NCBI RefSeq assembly: GCF_004359515.1
Contig: NZ_SCWD01000001.1
Span: 1 to 64,000 of the forward strand
DNA: 64,000 nt
Source: Macrococcus carouselicus
GTDB lineage: Bacteria; Bacillota; Bacilli; Staphylococcales; Staphylococcaceae
Direction: 5' to 3'
A program made the position numbers and the translations under genes. Under the pieces are notes generated by a model. It ran no database searches. It was given only the letters and a program-made list of their open reading frames with translations, and was not told the origin of the DNA. Of the stretch, positions 16,200 through 24,205 are shown in pieces. Position 1 is the first letter of the stretch. The number at the start of each line of letters is the position of its first letter.

Positions 16200-16204
16200 A
16201 ATGA

Positions 16205-17074
16205 TTAACTGGTAATATAGTCGCCACCATTGATATGGATTGCTTCTCCTGTGATATATGTTGAATCCTGCGAAGCGAGGAAGACATAAGCCGGTGCATT
16301 TTCACTAGGCTGTCCACGTCGTTCCATCGCTGTCTCCTGACCGTGTTTCTCTACTTTTTCCGCCGGGAAAGTAGCAGGAATCAGCGGCGTATAGATAGGA
16401 CCTGGCGCTACACTGTTCACACGAATCCCTTTCGGTGCTAACTGCTGCGATAACGAACGGGTGAAGGCAGTGATCGCGCCTTTAGTTGCCGAGTAGTCAA
16501 TCAGTGTCTTAGAACCGCGGTAAGCCGTTACACTGCTGGTGTTGATGATGGAGTCCCCTTTAGACATATGAGGCAGAACCGCCTGCGTTAAATACATCAT
16601 ACCGAAGATATTTGTTGCGAATGTCTCATGAATCTGTTCAGGAGTGATATCAAGGAAATCTTCCTGTGGATACTGGACACCACCGTTATTGACGAGAATA
16701 TTGATTGTCCCAAAGTCAGTGATGACGTCGCTCGCGAGTTTCTTACACTGCTCCACATCTTTTAAATCGAATGGATAGGCTTTCGCTTTAGCACCCAGCT
16801 CTTCAAGTCGTTTCACTGTATCATCAGCATCCTGTTTTTCATCGTAGTAACCGATCGCAACGTCAGCACCTTCTTTAGCATACAGAATCGCGACAGCACG
16901 ACCGATACCTGAGTCCCCACCTGTGATAAGTGCGACTTTACCTTTTAATTTACCGCCTGCTTTATAATCTTCATCCTCAGCAATCGGTTTAGGATCCATT
17001 TCATATTCACGACCTGGTTGACCTTCCTGCGTGTAGCCTTTAATTTCTTTATCAATTTTTTCAAACTTATCCAT
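16205..17074 (-). CDS. General-stress short-chain dehydrogenase (GSP39-like)
   Basis: The 289-residue SDR has an N-terminal extension of about 40 residues (YTQEGQPGREYEMDPKPIAE) typical of the YdaD/YhdF GSP39 group. It carries the cofactor motif TGGDSGIGRA (51-60), NNGG (129-132), a catalytic serine near 180, Tyr194 and Lys198 in YSATKGA, and the C-terminal GDYITS. It is expected to be an NAD(P)-dependent oxidoreductase acting on small alcohols or sugars. A sigma-B-like promoter lies upstream, in agreement with a stress role. AGGAGGTATTCTC precedes the start. Confidence 0.9.
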   Translation of the reverse strand: MDKFEKIDKEIKGYTQEGQPGREYEMDPKPIAEDEDYKAGGKLKGKVALITGGDSGIGRAVAILYAKEGADVAIGYYDEKQDADDTVKRLEELGAKAKAYPFDLKDVEQCKKLASDVITDFGTINILVNNGGVQYPQEDFLDITPEQIHETFATNIFGMMYLTQAVLPHMSKGDSIINTSSVTAYRGSKTLIDYSATKGAITAFTRSLSQQLAPKGIRVNSVAPGPIYTPLIPATFPAEKVEKHGQETAMERRGQPSENAPAYVFLASQDSTYITGEAIHINGGDYITS

Positions 17075-17108
17075 GAGAATACCTCCTGAAATTTGTGATT
17101 AACTAGTT

Positions 17109-17134
17109 ATACCTGTATTTGGGTATTTTAAAAC
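17109..17134 (-). promoter_or_regulatory. Sigma-B-type promoter of the GSP39-like gene
   Basis: On the minus strand GTTTTA (17134-17129), a 14-base spacer and AGGTAT (17114-17109) fit the general-stress consensus GTTTAA-N12-15-GGGTAT with two differences, 35 bases before the start codon. Confidence 0.6.
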
Positions 17135-17237
17135 ATTGTAGCCCCTCTACAGGGAAATGGAGAGTCATCTAATTTGTGATGTGCTATGGACACGTTCAGC
17201 ATGGGAATAGATAAATATAGGGGACATCCTATTTATG

Positions 17238-17457
17238 ACAGCCATATTCACCTTAGACACGCCGGGTAATTGAACTAACGCCACTTAAGCAGCTGATGGT
17301 TGAGACGGATACAGAATTTGACACCAGGGACATTCGACATCAGCTTTCTGCTATAATAGATGTGATTGCAGATATTAAAGGGACGAATGTCAGTCGTCAG
17401 CGGCATTTAAATACGCAGTCGTTCTATCAGTTGGAGGTCCAGAATGAAAATAGATGA
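17238..17457 (+). pseudogene. Possible remnant of a CpaF/TadA-type secretion ATPase
   Basis: The sequence reads TAIFTLDTPGN in one frame. After a frame change it reads LTPLKQLMVETDTEFDTRDI and RHQLSAIIDVIADIKG, running on to a stop at 17457. The spacing and pattern (TxxHxNxPxxAL..L..M....fd.raIR.Qi..aiDvIv.i) resemble the C-terminal end of secretion/pilus ATPases. There is no start, ribosome binding site or Walker motif. It overlaps the first codons of the LysR gene. The identification is by eye and tentative. Confidence 0.3.
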
Positions 17458-18295
17458 TTACCGTCTGATTGTAACACTAGCAGACGCAGAGACACTTAGA
17501 AAGGCGGCTGCCATGCTCTATATCTCACAGCCCGCCGTCAGTCAGCGCCTGAAGTCCATCGAACAGGAATGGGGAACCCCTATCTTCATCCGTACAAAGA
17601 AGAAGCTGATTGTGACTACGAATGGTGAAAGTATTATTCAGCATGCCCGCAAGATGCTGAAAGAAGAAGAAACGCTGAAAGAACTGATTCATTCCTCCGA
17701 AGGAATTATCAACGGTAAGCTGTCCATTGGCTCCTCATCACTTATCGGCCAGACCATTCTGCCGAGAGTGCTCGGTCAATATATCGAACTGTATCCGGAA
17801 GTGAAGATTCAGCTGCAGGTCGGCTCGAGCTCGCAGATCATCAGTAATCATCATGATTTTCATGTATCGATTATCCGTGGTTCTGAAATCATGAATATGA
17901 CGAATGAAGTCCTGCTGCAGGATAAGCATTATTTCATCTATCCGAAAGCAAAAGCTGATATGCTGGATAAACTCCCCGTTATTGAGTTCCAGGCGGACGC
18001 GGCCTATTTGAAGGAAATCGAATTCTGGTACACAGAGCAGTTCAATCAGCTCTATCAGCCACAGATACGGACGGACCAGATTGCAACGTGTAAGGAACTG
18101 CTGCTGAATGGTGTAGGCATGACTGTGCTGCCGGAGATTGTAATCGGTGACATCGATCAGGACCGGTTTGCGGTTGAACTCCTCAACGTCGGCCGGCAGA
18201 ATCTGCTGCGCAGAACATATATGAGCTATGATAGCGACGTCCTTGGACTGCCGCAGGTTGAAGCTTTTATTAAATTAATGAAACAGTATCAGTAG
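17444..18295 (+). CDS. LysR family regulator
   Basis: The 283-residue protein has an N-terminal winged helix (DYRLIVTLADAETLRKAAAM, LYISQPAVSQRLKSIEQEWG) and a substrate-binding-like effector domain from about 90 (GKLSIGSSSLIGQTILPRVL, GVGMTVLPEIVIGD). It starts at the ATG at 17444 after TTGGAGGTCC. LysR proteins usually control neighbouring or divergent genes, but no divergent metabolic gene is present here, so the target is unclear. It lies 11 bases upstream of a small alarmone synthetase and is probably cotranscribed with it. Confidence 0.88.
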   Translation: MKIDDYRLIVTLADAETLRKAAAMLYISQPAVSQRLKSIEQEWGTPIFIRTKKKLIVTTNGESIIQHARKMLKEEETLKELIHSSEGIINGKLSIGSSSLIGQTILPRVLGQYIELYPEVKIQLQVGSSSQIISNHHDFHVSIIRGSEIMNMTNEVLLQDKHYFIYPKAKADMLDKLPVIEFQADAAYLKEIEFWYTEQFNQLYQPQIRTDQIATCKELLLNGVGMTVLPEIVIGDIDQDRFAVELLNVGRQNLLRRTYMSYDSDVLGLPQVEAFIKLMKQYQ

Positions 18296-18306
18296 AAGGG
18301 GATAGT

Positions 18307-18963
18307 ATGGATTTAAGAACAATATTGAATAGTTTCGGCGCACATGAAGATTACAGACAGATCATTCTTGACTTCAATGATTTTATCAAACTGTATGAGA
18401 TGGCATTGCTTGAGCTGCGGAGTGATATCGAAATCATTGAGCTTGAATGGCAGACACGCTATGAATATTCACCGTTTGAACATGTGAAGACACGTATGAA
18501 GACACCGCAGTCGCTGCAGAGGAAGATAGAACGAAAAGGGGTGCCGTTCACGATTGAAGGCATCAAAGAAAATATCTTTGATATTGTAGGCGTCAGAATT
18601 GTCACGAGTTTTGAGGATGACGTCTATAAGATCTATGAGTTATTAAAAAGACGGGATGACCTTAAAATCAGAAGAGTGAAAGATTACATTAACAATCCGA
18701 AGCCGAGCGGCTATAAAAGTCTCCATCTTATCGTCGAAACCGAACTGATTCTATCCGAAGGCAGCGTATGGGTACCCGCTGAAATCCAGATTCGTACGCT
18801 GGCCATGGATTTCTTCGCTTCGACGGAACATAAGCTGCAGTACAAGTACAACACAAAAGAACTGAGTCAGGATATCAAGGATGAGTTATATGAAGTAGCG
18901 CTGGCATCAAGCAGACTGGATGAAAAGATGACGCAGGTCAGAAATACGATACTGATTGATTAA
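18307..18963 (+). CDS. relP: Small alarmone synthetase, RelP/YwaC type
   Basis: The 218-residue protein has only the (p)ppGpp synthetase domain: PFEHVKTRMKTPQSLQRKIE, FDIVGVRIV, YINNPKPSGYKSLHLIVE, AEIQIRTLAMDFFASTEHKL and a helical end LDEKM. It has no HD hydrolase, TGS or ACT domain. The sequence pattern is nearer to B. subtilis YwaC/SasA and staphylococcal RelP than to RelQ (judged from memory). It transfers pyrophosphate from ATP to GDP or GTP. Family members respond to cell-wall stress through transcription. Coupling to a LysR regulator is unusual. Confidence 0.88.
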   Translation: MDLRTILNSFGAHEDYRQIILDFNDFIKLYEMALLELRSDIEIIELEWQTRYEYSPFEHVKTRMKTPQSLQRKIERKGVPFTIEGIKENIFDIVGVRIVTSFEDDVYKIYELLKRRDDLKIRRVKDYINNPKPSGYKSLHLIVETELILSEGSVWVPAEIQIRTLAMDFFASTEHKLQYKYNTKELSQDIKDELYEVALASSRLDEKMTQVRNTILID

Positions 18964-18973
18964 GGAGGGTCTG

Positions 18974-19516
18974 ATGAAGAAGCGCTCATCAGGCAGAAGT
19001 AATCAACGGGGTGACTTCACAGTCAGGCCGCGGTGAAACTATGCCATGACAGTATTGAATGGACCCGTTCAGCTGAGTGTGCCAAGTTATAAGGCCGGCG
19101 AACAGGTGAAGCGGATTGCCCCGGCCTATAACAAGAAGAAGGACAGTGACCGGATGGCATACTAGATGAAACGGTATCCGGATATGACTGAACGACCGCA
19201 GGAAATGAGAGATGGATAAAGCAAAAGAGATGGCCAATCAGCCATTCGGTTACAGCGTGATGAACGGTGTCTATTCCATGCAGCTGATCATCATGGTACA
19301 CTTGACTATACAGGATTAACACATATACTCGTGACCACTGATGGGTTTTACGATATCAAAAATCTTGGTATGGAACGGTTTGTCAGAGAGGGTATCCAGG
19401 ATCTGGACCAGTTTCCTGAGAGTATGATGGCATATGAACTGGAGGATAAAGACAAGCGTCTTTACCCCCGCTACAAAGTACATGATGATAAAGCAGCGTT
19501 ACTGATTATCTTGTAA
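18974..19516 (+). pseudogene. Broken PP2C-like phosphatase gene
   Basis: The stretch after relP has an AGGAGG and ATG (18974), but the frame is interrupted several times. Recognisable pieces remain in order: VKRIAPAYNKKKDSDRMAY, FGYSVMNG, then LTHILVTTDGFYDIKN and, near the end, YKVHDDKAALLIIL. The TDGFYD and DDxxALLI pieces fit the two C-terminal metal-site motifs of PP2C-type phosphatases. Stops at about 19164 and 19216 and a frameshift near 19290 make it non-functional. Its last bases overlap the MOSC gene on the other strand. Confidence 0.5.
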
Positions 19517-20152
19517 TCTATCCAGCCGCTGCTGAAAAGTCTGACGTTGATCTTCACTCAACGCTGTTACACTGACAGCATGCTTTAGAAGGTCAACGTT
19601 TTTCTTGTCGGTATAAAGTAGCGTATTGAACGCCTCTAGCGTAAAATTTGCGGGATCACGTTCTAAAAGGATAAGGTTGCTGTCAGGTTGTACATATCCT
19701 TCTTGCAGGACACGGAAATAACAGCCTGTCGCATGACTCATACTCATCATCTTGACGAGTGACGGTACCTTGTATTTCTTCGCGATGGTATTACAAGGAC
19801 CACGACCTTCAGTGACTTGAATGACAGCTTCACCAAGCTTGAAAATGTCACCGATGGCAATCCGGTCTTTTGTCAGACCGATTGTCGTGATATTTTCTCC
19901 GAACATCGCATAGTCAGGCATATCGTGAATATAATCCTGCCATAACGTATAATCAAGCTTATCGTATAGGCAGACCGCTTTATTGATACCCCCGTGACCT
20001 TTGTATTCATGTTCATCACCTTCAAATCCCATTTTCGATAAATAGTTCGTTTCAGTGATCGGATATTTATTGACACCTGTTTTTTTCGGCTTACCGTTCA
20101 GCATGACTTTTTCGACTTTACCCGTACATATCTTGACGATTTCATAGTTCAC
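19499..20152 (-). CDS. MOSC domain protein (YiiM-like)
   Basis: The 217-residue protein contains EYKGHGGINKAVCLYDKLDY, FGENITTIGL, IAIGDIFKLGEAVIQVTEGR and GPCNTIAKKY, the core of the MOSC (molybdenum cofactor sulfurase C-terminal) domain with its conserved cysteine. YiiM-type relatives reduce N-hydroxylated compounds such as 6-hydroxylaminopurine using molybdenum cofactor. The GTG at 20152 is preceded by GAGGTGAAG at a good distance; a TTG at 20185 is the alternative. It is divergent from the MFS gene with under 60 bases between. Confidence 0.85.
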   Translation of the reverse strand: MNYEIVKICTGKVEKVMLNGKPKKTGVNKYPITETNYLSKMGFEGDEHEYKGHGGINKAVCLYDKLDYTLWQDYIHDMPDYAMFGENITTIGLTKDRIAIGDIFKLGEAVIQVTEGRGPCNTIAKKYKVPSLVKMMSMSHATGCYFRVLQEGYVQPDSNLILLERDPANFTLEAFNTLLYTDKKNVDLLKHAVSVTALSEDQRQTFQQRLDRLQDNQ

Positions 20153-20209
20153 AGGCTTCACCTCAAGTTTTATTCCATCATACAATAATATAAGAAAGTG
20201 TGTGAGAAA

Positions 20210-21412
20210 ATGTTTCGAGATTTATTGAAAATTAAGAATTATAAACTGTTTCTGCTGGATATGATGCTGCTCGGGATGGCACTTGCGATCACGGTACCGT
20301 TCTTTATTCTGTATGCAACCCAGGAACTCGGTATGACGCGTGGGATGTATGGAATTATGATGGCATTATTCGCACTGGCAGGCTTTATGGTCAATACGTT
20401 TGTAGCGCGCTTCTCAGATAAAGCAGGCTTCAAGCGGAAGTATATGATCATGTTCAGTCTGACGATGTCCAGTATCGCCTTCAGCAGCTACTTCTTCGTG
20501 CATACACCGCACATCTTCATCATGATGTATGTCTTCTTCGCAGGCCTCGGTGCCCCGGCAATGCCGCAGATGTATGCCTCTGCAAGAGAGAGTATCGACG
20601 CTTCTACTTCAAGTAAGAACGCTGTATTTGCCAATACCGTTCTGCGGTCCATGTTCAGTTTCGGCTTTCTGTTCGGACCGTTAGTCGGCACTGTGCTGCT
20701 GAAAAGCTTTGGTTTCGCAGGCCTCTTCGGCGGAACAATTCTTTGTTATGTAGTCGCCTTACTGACGATACTGCTCTTCTACAAGGATATCGAAAAACCA
20801 GTCATTGTAAGAGAAGAAGGTTACGTCGAACCTGCTATACCGAATCTACTGCGTGATATGTATCTGCTTGTGCCATTCCTTGCGTTCGTCTTCTTACATA
20901 TCGGCCAGTGGATGTATACGCTCAATATGCCGCTCTTTGTCACAGAATACTTAGGTGAATCGGAGTCGAATGTCGGTTATCTTGCAAGTTTATGCGCGGG
21001 CCTTGAGGTGCCGTTCATGATAATTCTCGGGATTATGGCATCAAAAATGCAGACGAGAACGCTGCTGATGATTGGTGCTGTCCTCGGTGGCGGCTATTAC
21101 TTCTCAATCGGTGTCTTTGACAGCGTTATTGCCATGCTGATCGGCCAGCTTGCACTCGCATTCTTTCTGGCCATACTGCTCGGACTCGGTATCAGTTATT
21201 TCCAGGATATTCTGCCGGATTTCCCGGGTTATGCTTCAACTCTGTTTTCCAATGCGATGATTGTCGGTCAGCTGCTCGGAAACCTGCTCGGTGGCTTTAT
21301 GAGCGGCATAGTCGGACTCGGCAATGTCTTCTTCGTCTCAGCAATGTTCATCGCTATCGCATTTGTGTTACTTATTTTCACCAAACCGGTTAAGATGGAG
21401 GATATCGTATGA
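20210..21412 (+). CDS. MFS transporter (SET/sugar-efflux type)
   Basis: The 400-residue, 12-segment major facilitator protein carries the loop 2-3 motif as FVARFSDKAGFKRKYMIMFS and, in the first half, GLGAPAMPQMYASARESID. The pattern of the second half (LFVTEYLGESESNVGYLASL, LEVPFMIILG) resembles SetA/YicL-type sugar or drug efflux proteins. The substrate is unknown. The ATG at 20210 fits the family start (MFRDLLKIKNYKLFLLDMM); a GTG lies 12 bases earlier. It overlaps the next gene by four bases. Confidence 0.85.
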   Translation: MFRDLLKIKNYKLFLLDMMLLGMALAITVPFFILYATQELGMTRGMYGIMMALFALAGFMVNTFVARFSDKAGFKRKYMIMFSLTMSSIAFSSYFFVHTPHIFIMMYVFFAGLGAPAMPQMYASARESIDASTSSKNAVFANTVLRSMFSFGFLFGPLVGTVLLKSFGFAGLFGGTILCYVVALLTILLFYKDIEKPVIVREEGYVEPAIPNLLRDMYLLVPFLAFVFLHIGQWMYTLNMPLFVTEYLGESESNVGYLASLCAGLEVPFMIILGIMASKMQTRTLLMIGAVLGGGYYFSIGVFDSVIAMLIGQLALAFFLAILLGLGISYFQDILPDFPGYASTLFSNAMIVGQLLGNLLGGFMSGIVGLGNVFFVSAMFIAIAFVLLIFTKPVKMEDIV

Positions 21413-21894
21413 TTTTAGGATGGCTGATTATTATAGCAGCTTTTATATTCGCTTTCGTCGGACTTGTGATGCCGATGATTCCAGGCGTTTTAATGATGTG
21501 GGTCGGCTTTCTTGTCTATCATTTTCTGATTGATTCCGGCACACTGTCCTGGTTCTTCTGGGTCGTGATGGCGGTGCTGACGATTTTCAGTCTGGTCAGT
21601 GATTATATTGCAGGCAGTTACTTCGTGAAACGCTACGGTGGCAGCAGGACAGGGGAGATTACGGCAGCAGTCGGCGTTGTGGTCGGCAGCTTTCTTTTCC
21701 CGCCGTTCGGGATCATATTAGTCCCGTTAATTGCTGTACTGATTGTGGAACTGATAGTGTTACGTGACACGATGCGAGCGGTGAAAGCAAGCATCGGCTC
21801 ACTGTTCGGCTTCCTGACAAGCACGTTCGCGAAGTTTCTGCTTCTGGTCATCATGGTCGTGTGGTTCTTTGTAGACGTGAACTTGAATCTATAA
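21409..21894 (+). CDS. DUF456 family membrane protein
   Basis: The 161-residue protein has five hydrophobic segments, beginning MILGWLIIIAAFIFAFVGLV and containing GVLMMWVGFLVYH, DYIAGSYFVKRYGGSRTGEI and a Gly-rich FPPFGIILVPLIAVLIVELI. This is the DUF456 pattern; the function is not known. It is translationally coupled to the MFS gene upstream (ATGA overlap) and followed by a strong terminator, so the two form an operon. Confidence 0.85.
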   Translation: MILGWLIIIAAFIFAFVGLVMPMIPGVLMMWVGFLVYHFLIDSGTLSWFFWVVMAVLTIFSLVSDYIAGSYFVKRYGGSRTGEITAAVGVVVGSFLFPPFGIILVPLIAVLIVELIVLRDTMRAVKASIGSLFGFLTSTFAKFLLLVIMVVWFFVDVNLNL

Positions 21895-21918
21895 GAAGTG
21901 GCCAGTTTGATATAGAAA

Positions 21919-21952
21919 AGGGACTTTCGAAGTGAAAGTCCCTCTATTTTTA
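21919..21952 (+). terminator. Terminator of the MFS/DUF456 operon
   Basis: AGGGACTTTC - GAAGT - GAAAGTCCCT is a perfect 10-bp stem followed by CTATTTTTATTT. Confidence 0.85.
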
Positions 21953-22203
21953 TTTATCTGCCTTTTTCGCGCGGTTCTGTCGTCCGATTGCCGAGTTCTT
22001 CAGCATAATGTGATTAATTTCACAATTAATTATAAGCATATACGTGAATAGAATCACATTAACAACAATATTGTGCTATTTTCTTAAGAACTCACATATA
22101 TCAAGCGTTTGACTGTATCAATACAGCTTAAATAATCATAGCTGTTACTATAACAGGTGTAACACATCTGATAAAATCATACATAACATGATAAAATCTA
22201 AGC
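21953..22203. other. AT-rich intergenic stretch
   Basis: No gene was recognised. An 18-codon minus-strand frame (MLKNSAIGRQNRAKKADK, 22009-21953 region) ends just before the terminator but has no clear ribosome binding site. Two short palindromes (AATGTGATTAATTTCACAATT and TGTATCAATACA) may be regulatory. A TATAAG/GATAAAAT-like region precedes the GNAT gene. Confidence 0.3.
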
Positions 22204-22632
22204 ATGCTTAAACCTATCAGCCATAAAGACCCGTTACTACATAAAATCGCTGAAATACATGAAACGATCCCGTCTCATTATAAGGACTGGCCGGTGACAG
22301 AATTGGATAAAACGCTGCGTTACGAATCCATGCAGCTGCTGATGCAGCATGAGGGTGACCGTATGCTGGTCATAACTGAGAAGGAGGCGCTTGCTGCATT
22401 CATCTGGTACAGTCTCTCTGACCACACGCATATTAAATCACTGTGGGTGCATCCTGCTTATAGAGGGAGAGGTTATGCGGTCATGCTGAAAAATGAAGTG
22501 AAAGCTATCAGCGTCATGCATCATATGCCTTATATCGCCGGAACTGTACATCCTGACAACACCAACATGATCGCTATCAATGAAAAACTAGGCTATAATT
22601 GGGAAGGGAAAAAGATGATTCTGAATCTATAG
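22204..22632 (+). CDS. GNAT family N-acetyltransferase
   Basis: The 142-residue acetyltransferase has its acetyl-CoA site in SLWVHPAYRGRGYAVMLKNE (residues about 80-99) and a C-terminal AGTVHPDNTNMIAINEKLGY block, typical of GNATs acting on small amines or protein N-termini. The acceptor is unknown. No strong ribosome binding site precedes the ATG. It lies nine bases upstream of a CorA-type gene and is likely cotranscribed. Confidence 0.85.
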   Translation: MLKPISHKDPLLHKIAEIHETIPSHYKDWPVTELDKTLRYESMQLLMQHEGDRMLVITEKEALAAFIWYSLSDHTHIKSLWVHPAYRGRGYAVMLKNEVKAISVMHHMPYIAGTVHPDNTNMIAINEKLGYNWEGKKMILNL

Positions 22633-22641
22633 AGGTGGAAT

Positions 22642-23589
22642 ATGATTAGAACGCTGTATATTGATATTAATAATGAGCTTAAGATATGTGAGTCGCCGTA
22701 TGAGATGACATCAGAGCCCCGGCTTCTATGGGTGGATATGTCAGAGCCGACGCTGCACGAGAACCTGCTGCTCAGTCAGTTCTTTCACTTCCATCCTCTC
22801 TCAATTGAAGATGCGGTGTCAGTCAGACAAAGACCGAAATATAAGGAGTATGATGATTATCTCTTCTACGTCTTTCATGCTATTGACTTGACGACGATGA
22901 AACCAGAAGAGATTGATGTCTTCATCAATGATAGACTGATTGTCACTTATCACAAGGAGCATTCAGAAGAAGTGGACAGAGCGTGGAATTCAATCATACA
23001 GAAGCCTGACAATTCGAAAGTATCGACTTCTGACATCATGTTTCTGACTTTGGACTCTATCGTTGACAACTATTTTCCTTTCGTCTACGACCTCGAGGAT
23101 AAGGTGTTCTCATTTGAAGATCGTCATTCCGTTGATATATCGACTGAAGTGCTGATTGAGGAGACATTCGATCTTCGTGAGGACCTACTGCTCATCAGAC
23201 GGACGGTCTTACCGATGAAAGAACTCGTCTATCGTCTGCTGGAAGGCCGGGTGATGACCTTATCAAAGAAACAGAAAATCTTTCTTCATCATATCAACGA
23301 TCATTTGGTCAAGCAGGTTGAAATGATCGAGTCATCCCGAGAGATGACGGCAGATATCAGAGATAATTACATTTCACTCAATTCATTCAAGATGAACAAT
23401 ATCATGAAGATTCTGACGATCTACTCAGTGATTTTCATGCCCCTGACTTTGATCGCGGGAATCTACGGTATGAACTTCGATATGATGCCTGAACTTCACT
23501 GGCAGTATGGTTACGTTGCTGTCTGGCTCGTGATGATTCTGATTACTTTTGGCATGATTGCTTACTTTAAAAAGAAGAACTGGTTCTAA
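22642..23589 (+). CDS. CorA family divalent cation transporter
   Basis: The 315-residue protein has a large cytosolic N-terminal domain (HPLSIEDAVSVRQRPKYKEY, DYLFYVFHAI) and two C-terminal membrane helices. The invariant GMN motif is at residues 276-278 in GIYGMNFDMMPELHW, followed by a basic end (YFKKKNWF). The length is standard. It should form a pentameric Mg2+ (or Co2+/Ni2+) channel. AGAGGTGGAAT precedes the start. A terminator overlaps the stop. Confidence 0.92.
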   Translation: MIRTLYIDINNELKICESPYEMTSEPRLLWVDMSEPTLHENLLLSQFFHFHPLSIEDAVSVRQRPKYKEYDDYLFYVFHAIDLTTMKPEEIDVFINDRLIVTYHKEHSEEVDRAWNSIIQKPDNSKVSTSDIMFLTLDSIVDNYFPFVYDLEDKVFSFEDRHSVDISTEVLIEETFDLREDLLLIRRTVLPMKELVYRLLEGRVMTLSKKQKIFLHHINDHLVKQVEMIESSREMTADIRDNYISLNSFKMNNIMKILTIYSVIFMPLTLIAGIYGMNFDMMPELHWQYGYVAVWLVMILITFGMIAYFKKKNWF

Positions 23590-23627
23590 AAAAGGTCATG
23601 TTTCGGTTAGGAAACATGACCTTTACT
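23589..23627. terminator. Bidirectional terminator
   Basis: AAAGGTCATGTTTC - GGTTAG - GAAACATGACCTTT is a perfect 14-bp stem between the convergent CorA-type and cupin genes. Confidence 0.85.
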
Positions 23628-24129
23628 GATGAGCTGTATTACAATGATAGATATTATGCCATTCCTTGAAGACAGGACCAGTTGCACCTTCGACTGGATC
23701 TGTCTCAGGTAGTGCAACATGATTGATGGCACTATTCACTTCTTTAATATCTGCATAACCTGTTTCTGTATCCACTTTATCTTCAGCCGGATAAGCACCG
23801 ACAATCTTGAAATCAGCTGACTGAGAAAGTCTTTTATGGCCGTAGCCGGCAGGAAGAAGCAGCACATTTCCTTTGCTGACGGTAAGGGTCTGGCCATTCT
23901 CACCGCCAATCAGAAGCTCAGCTTCACCTGATTTGACACCGAGCACTTCGTGCGCATTCGGGTGAAAATGATGATAATCAAAGACACCGTTTTCCCAGAC
24001 CTGATGCCAGTTATTGCGCTTGAACAGGTCTGCCGGGTTTTCCGTTACATCTGAATAGACAATGACCGGTAGAATCATATGGTTAGGTGCAGAGGGAGAA
24101 GCAGGCGCATGTATCAGGGAATATCTCAT
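23623..24129 (-). CDS. Cupin domain protein
   Basis: The 168-residue protein has cupin motif 1 in YHHFHPNAHEVLGVKSGEAE (two His, one Glu, one His as metal ligands) and motif 2 in LPAGYGHKRL. This is a single-domain cupin of the type found in many Firmicutes, with extra segments at both ends. It probably binds a metal; the substrate is unknown. AGGAGGATAATA precedes the start. It is monocistronic. Confidence 0.85.
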   Translation of the reverse strand: MRYSLIHAPASPSAPNHMILPVIVYSDVTENPADLFKRNNWHQVWENGVFDYHHFHPNAHEVLGVKSGEAELLIGGENGQTLTVSKGNVLLLPAGYGHKRLSQSADFKIVGAYPAEDKVDTETGYADIKEVNSAINHVALPETDPVEGATGPVFKEWHNIYHCNTAHQ

Positions 24130-24205
24130 TATTATCCTCCTAAGAGATAGAATAGTGAGTTATTCCCGAAAATAGAAGCTATCAATCATAGAAAGGAAAG
24201 TCCGG

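Noticed and set aside
22009-22100. Repeated AATTAATT/CACATT motifs suggesting a replication origin or attachment site
   Set aside because: Too short and irregular, with no nearby integrase, replication gene or DnaA-box array.
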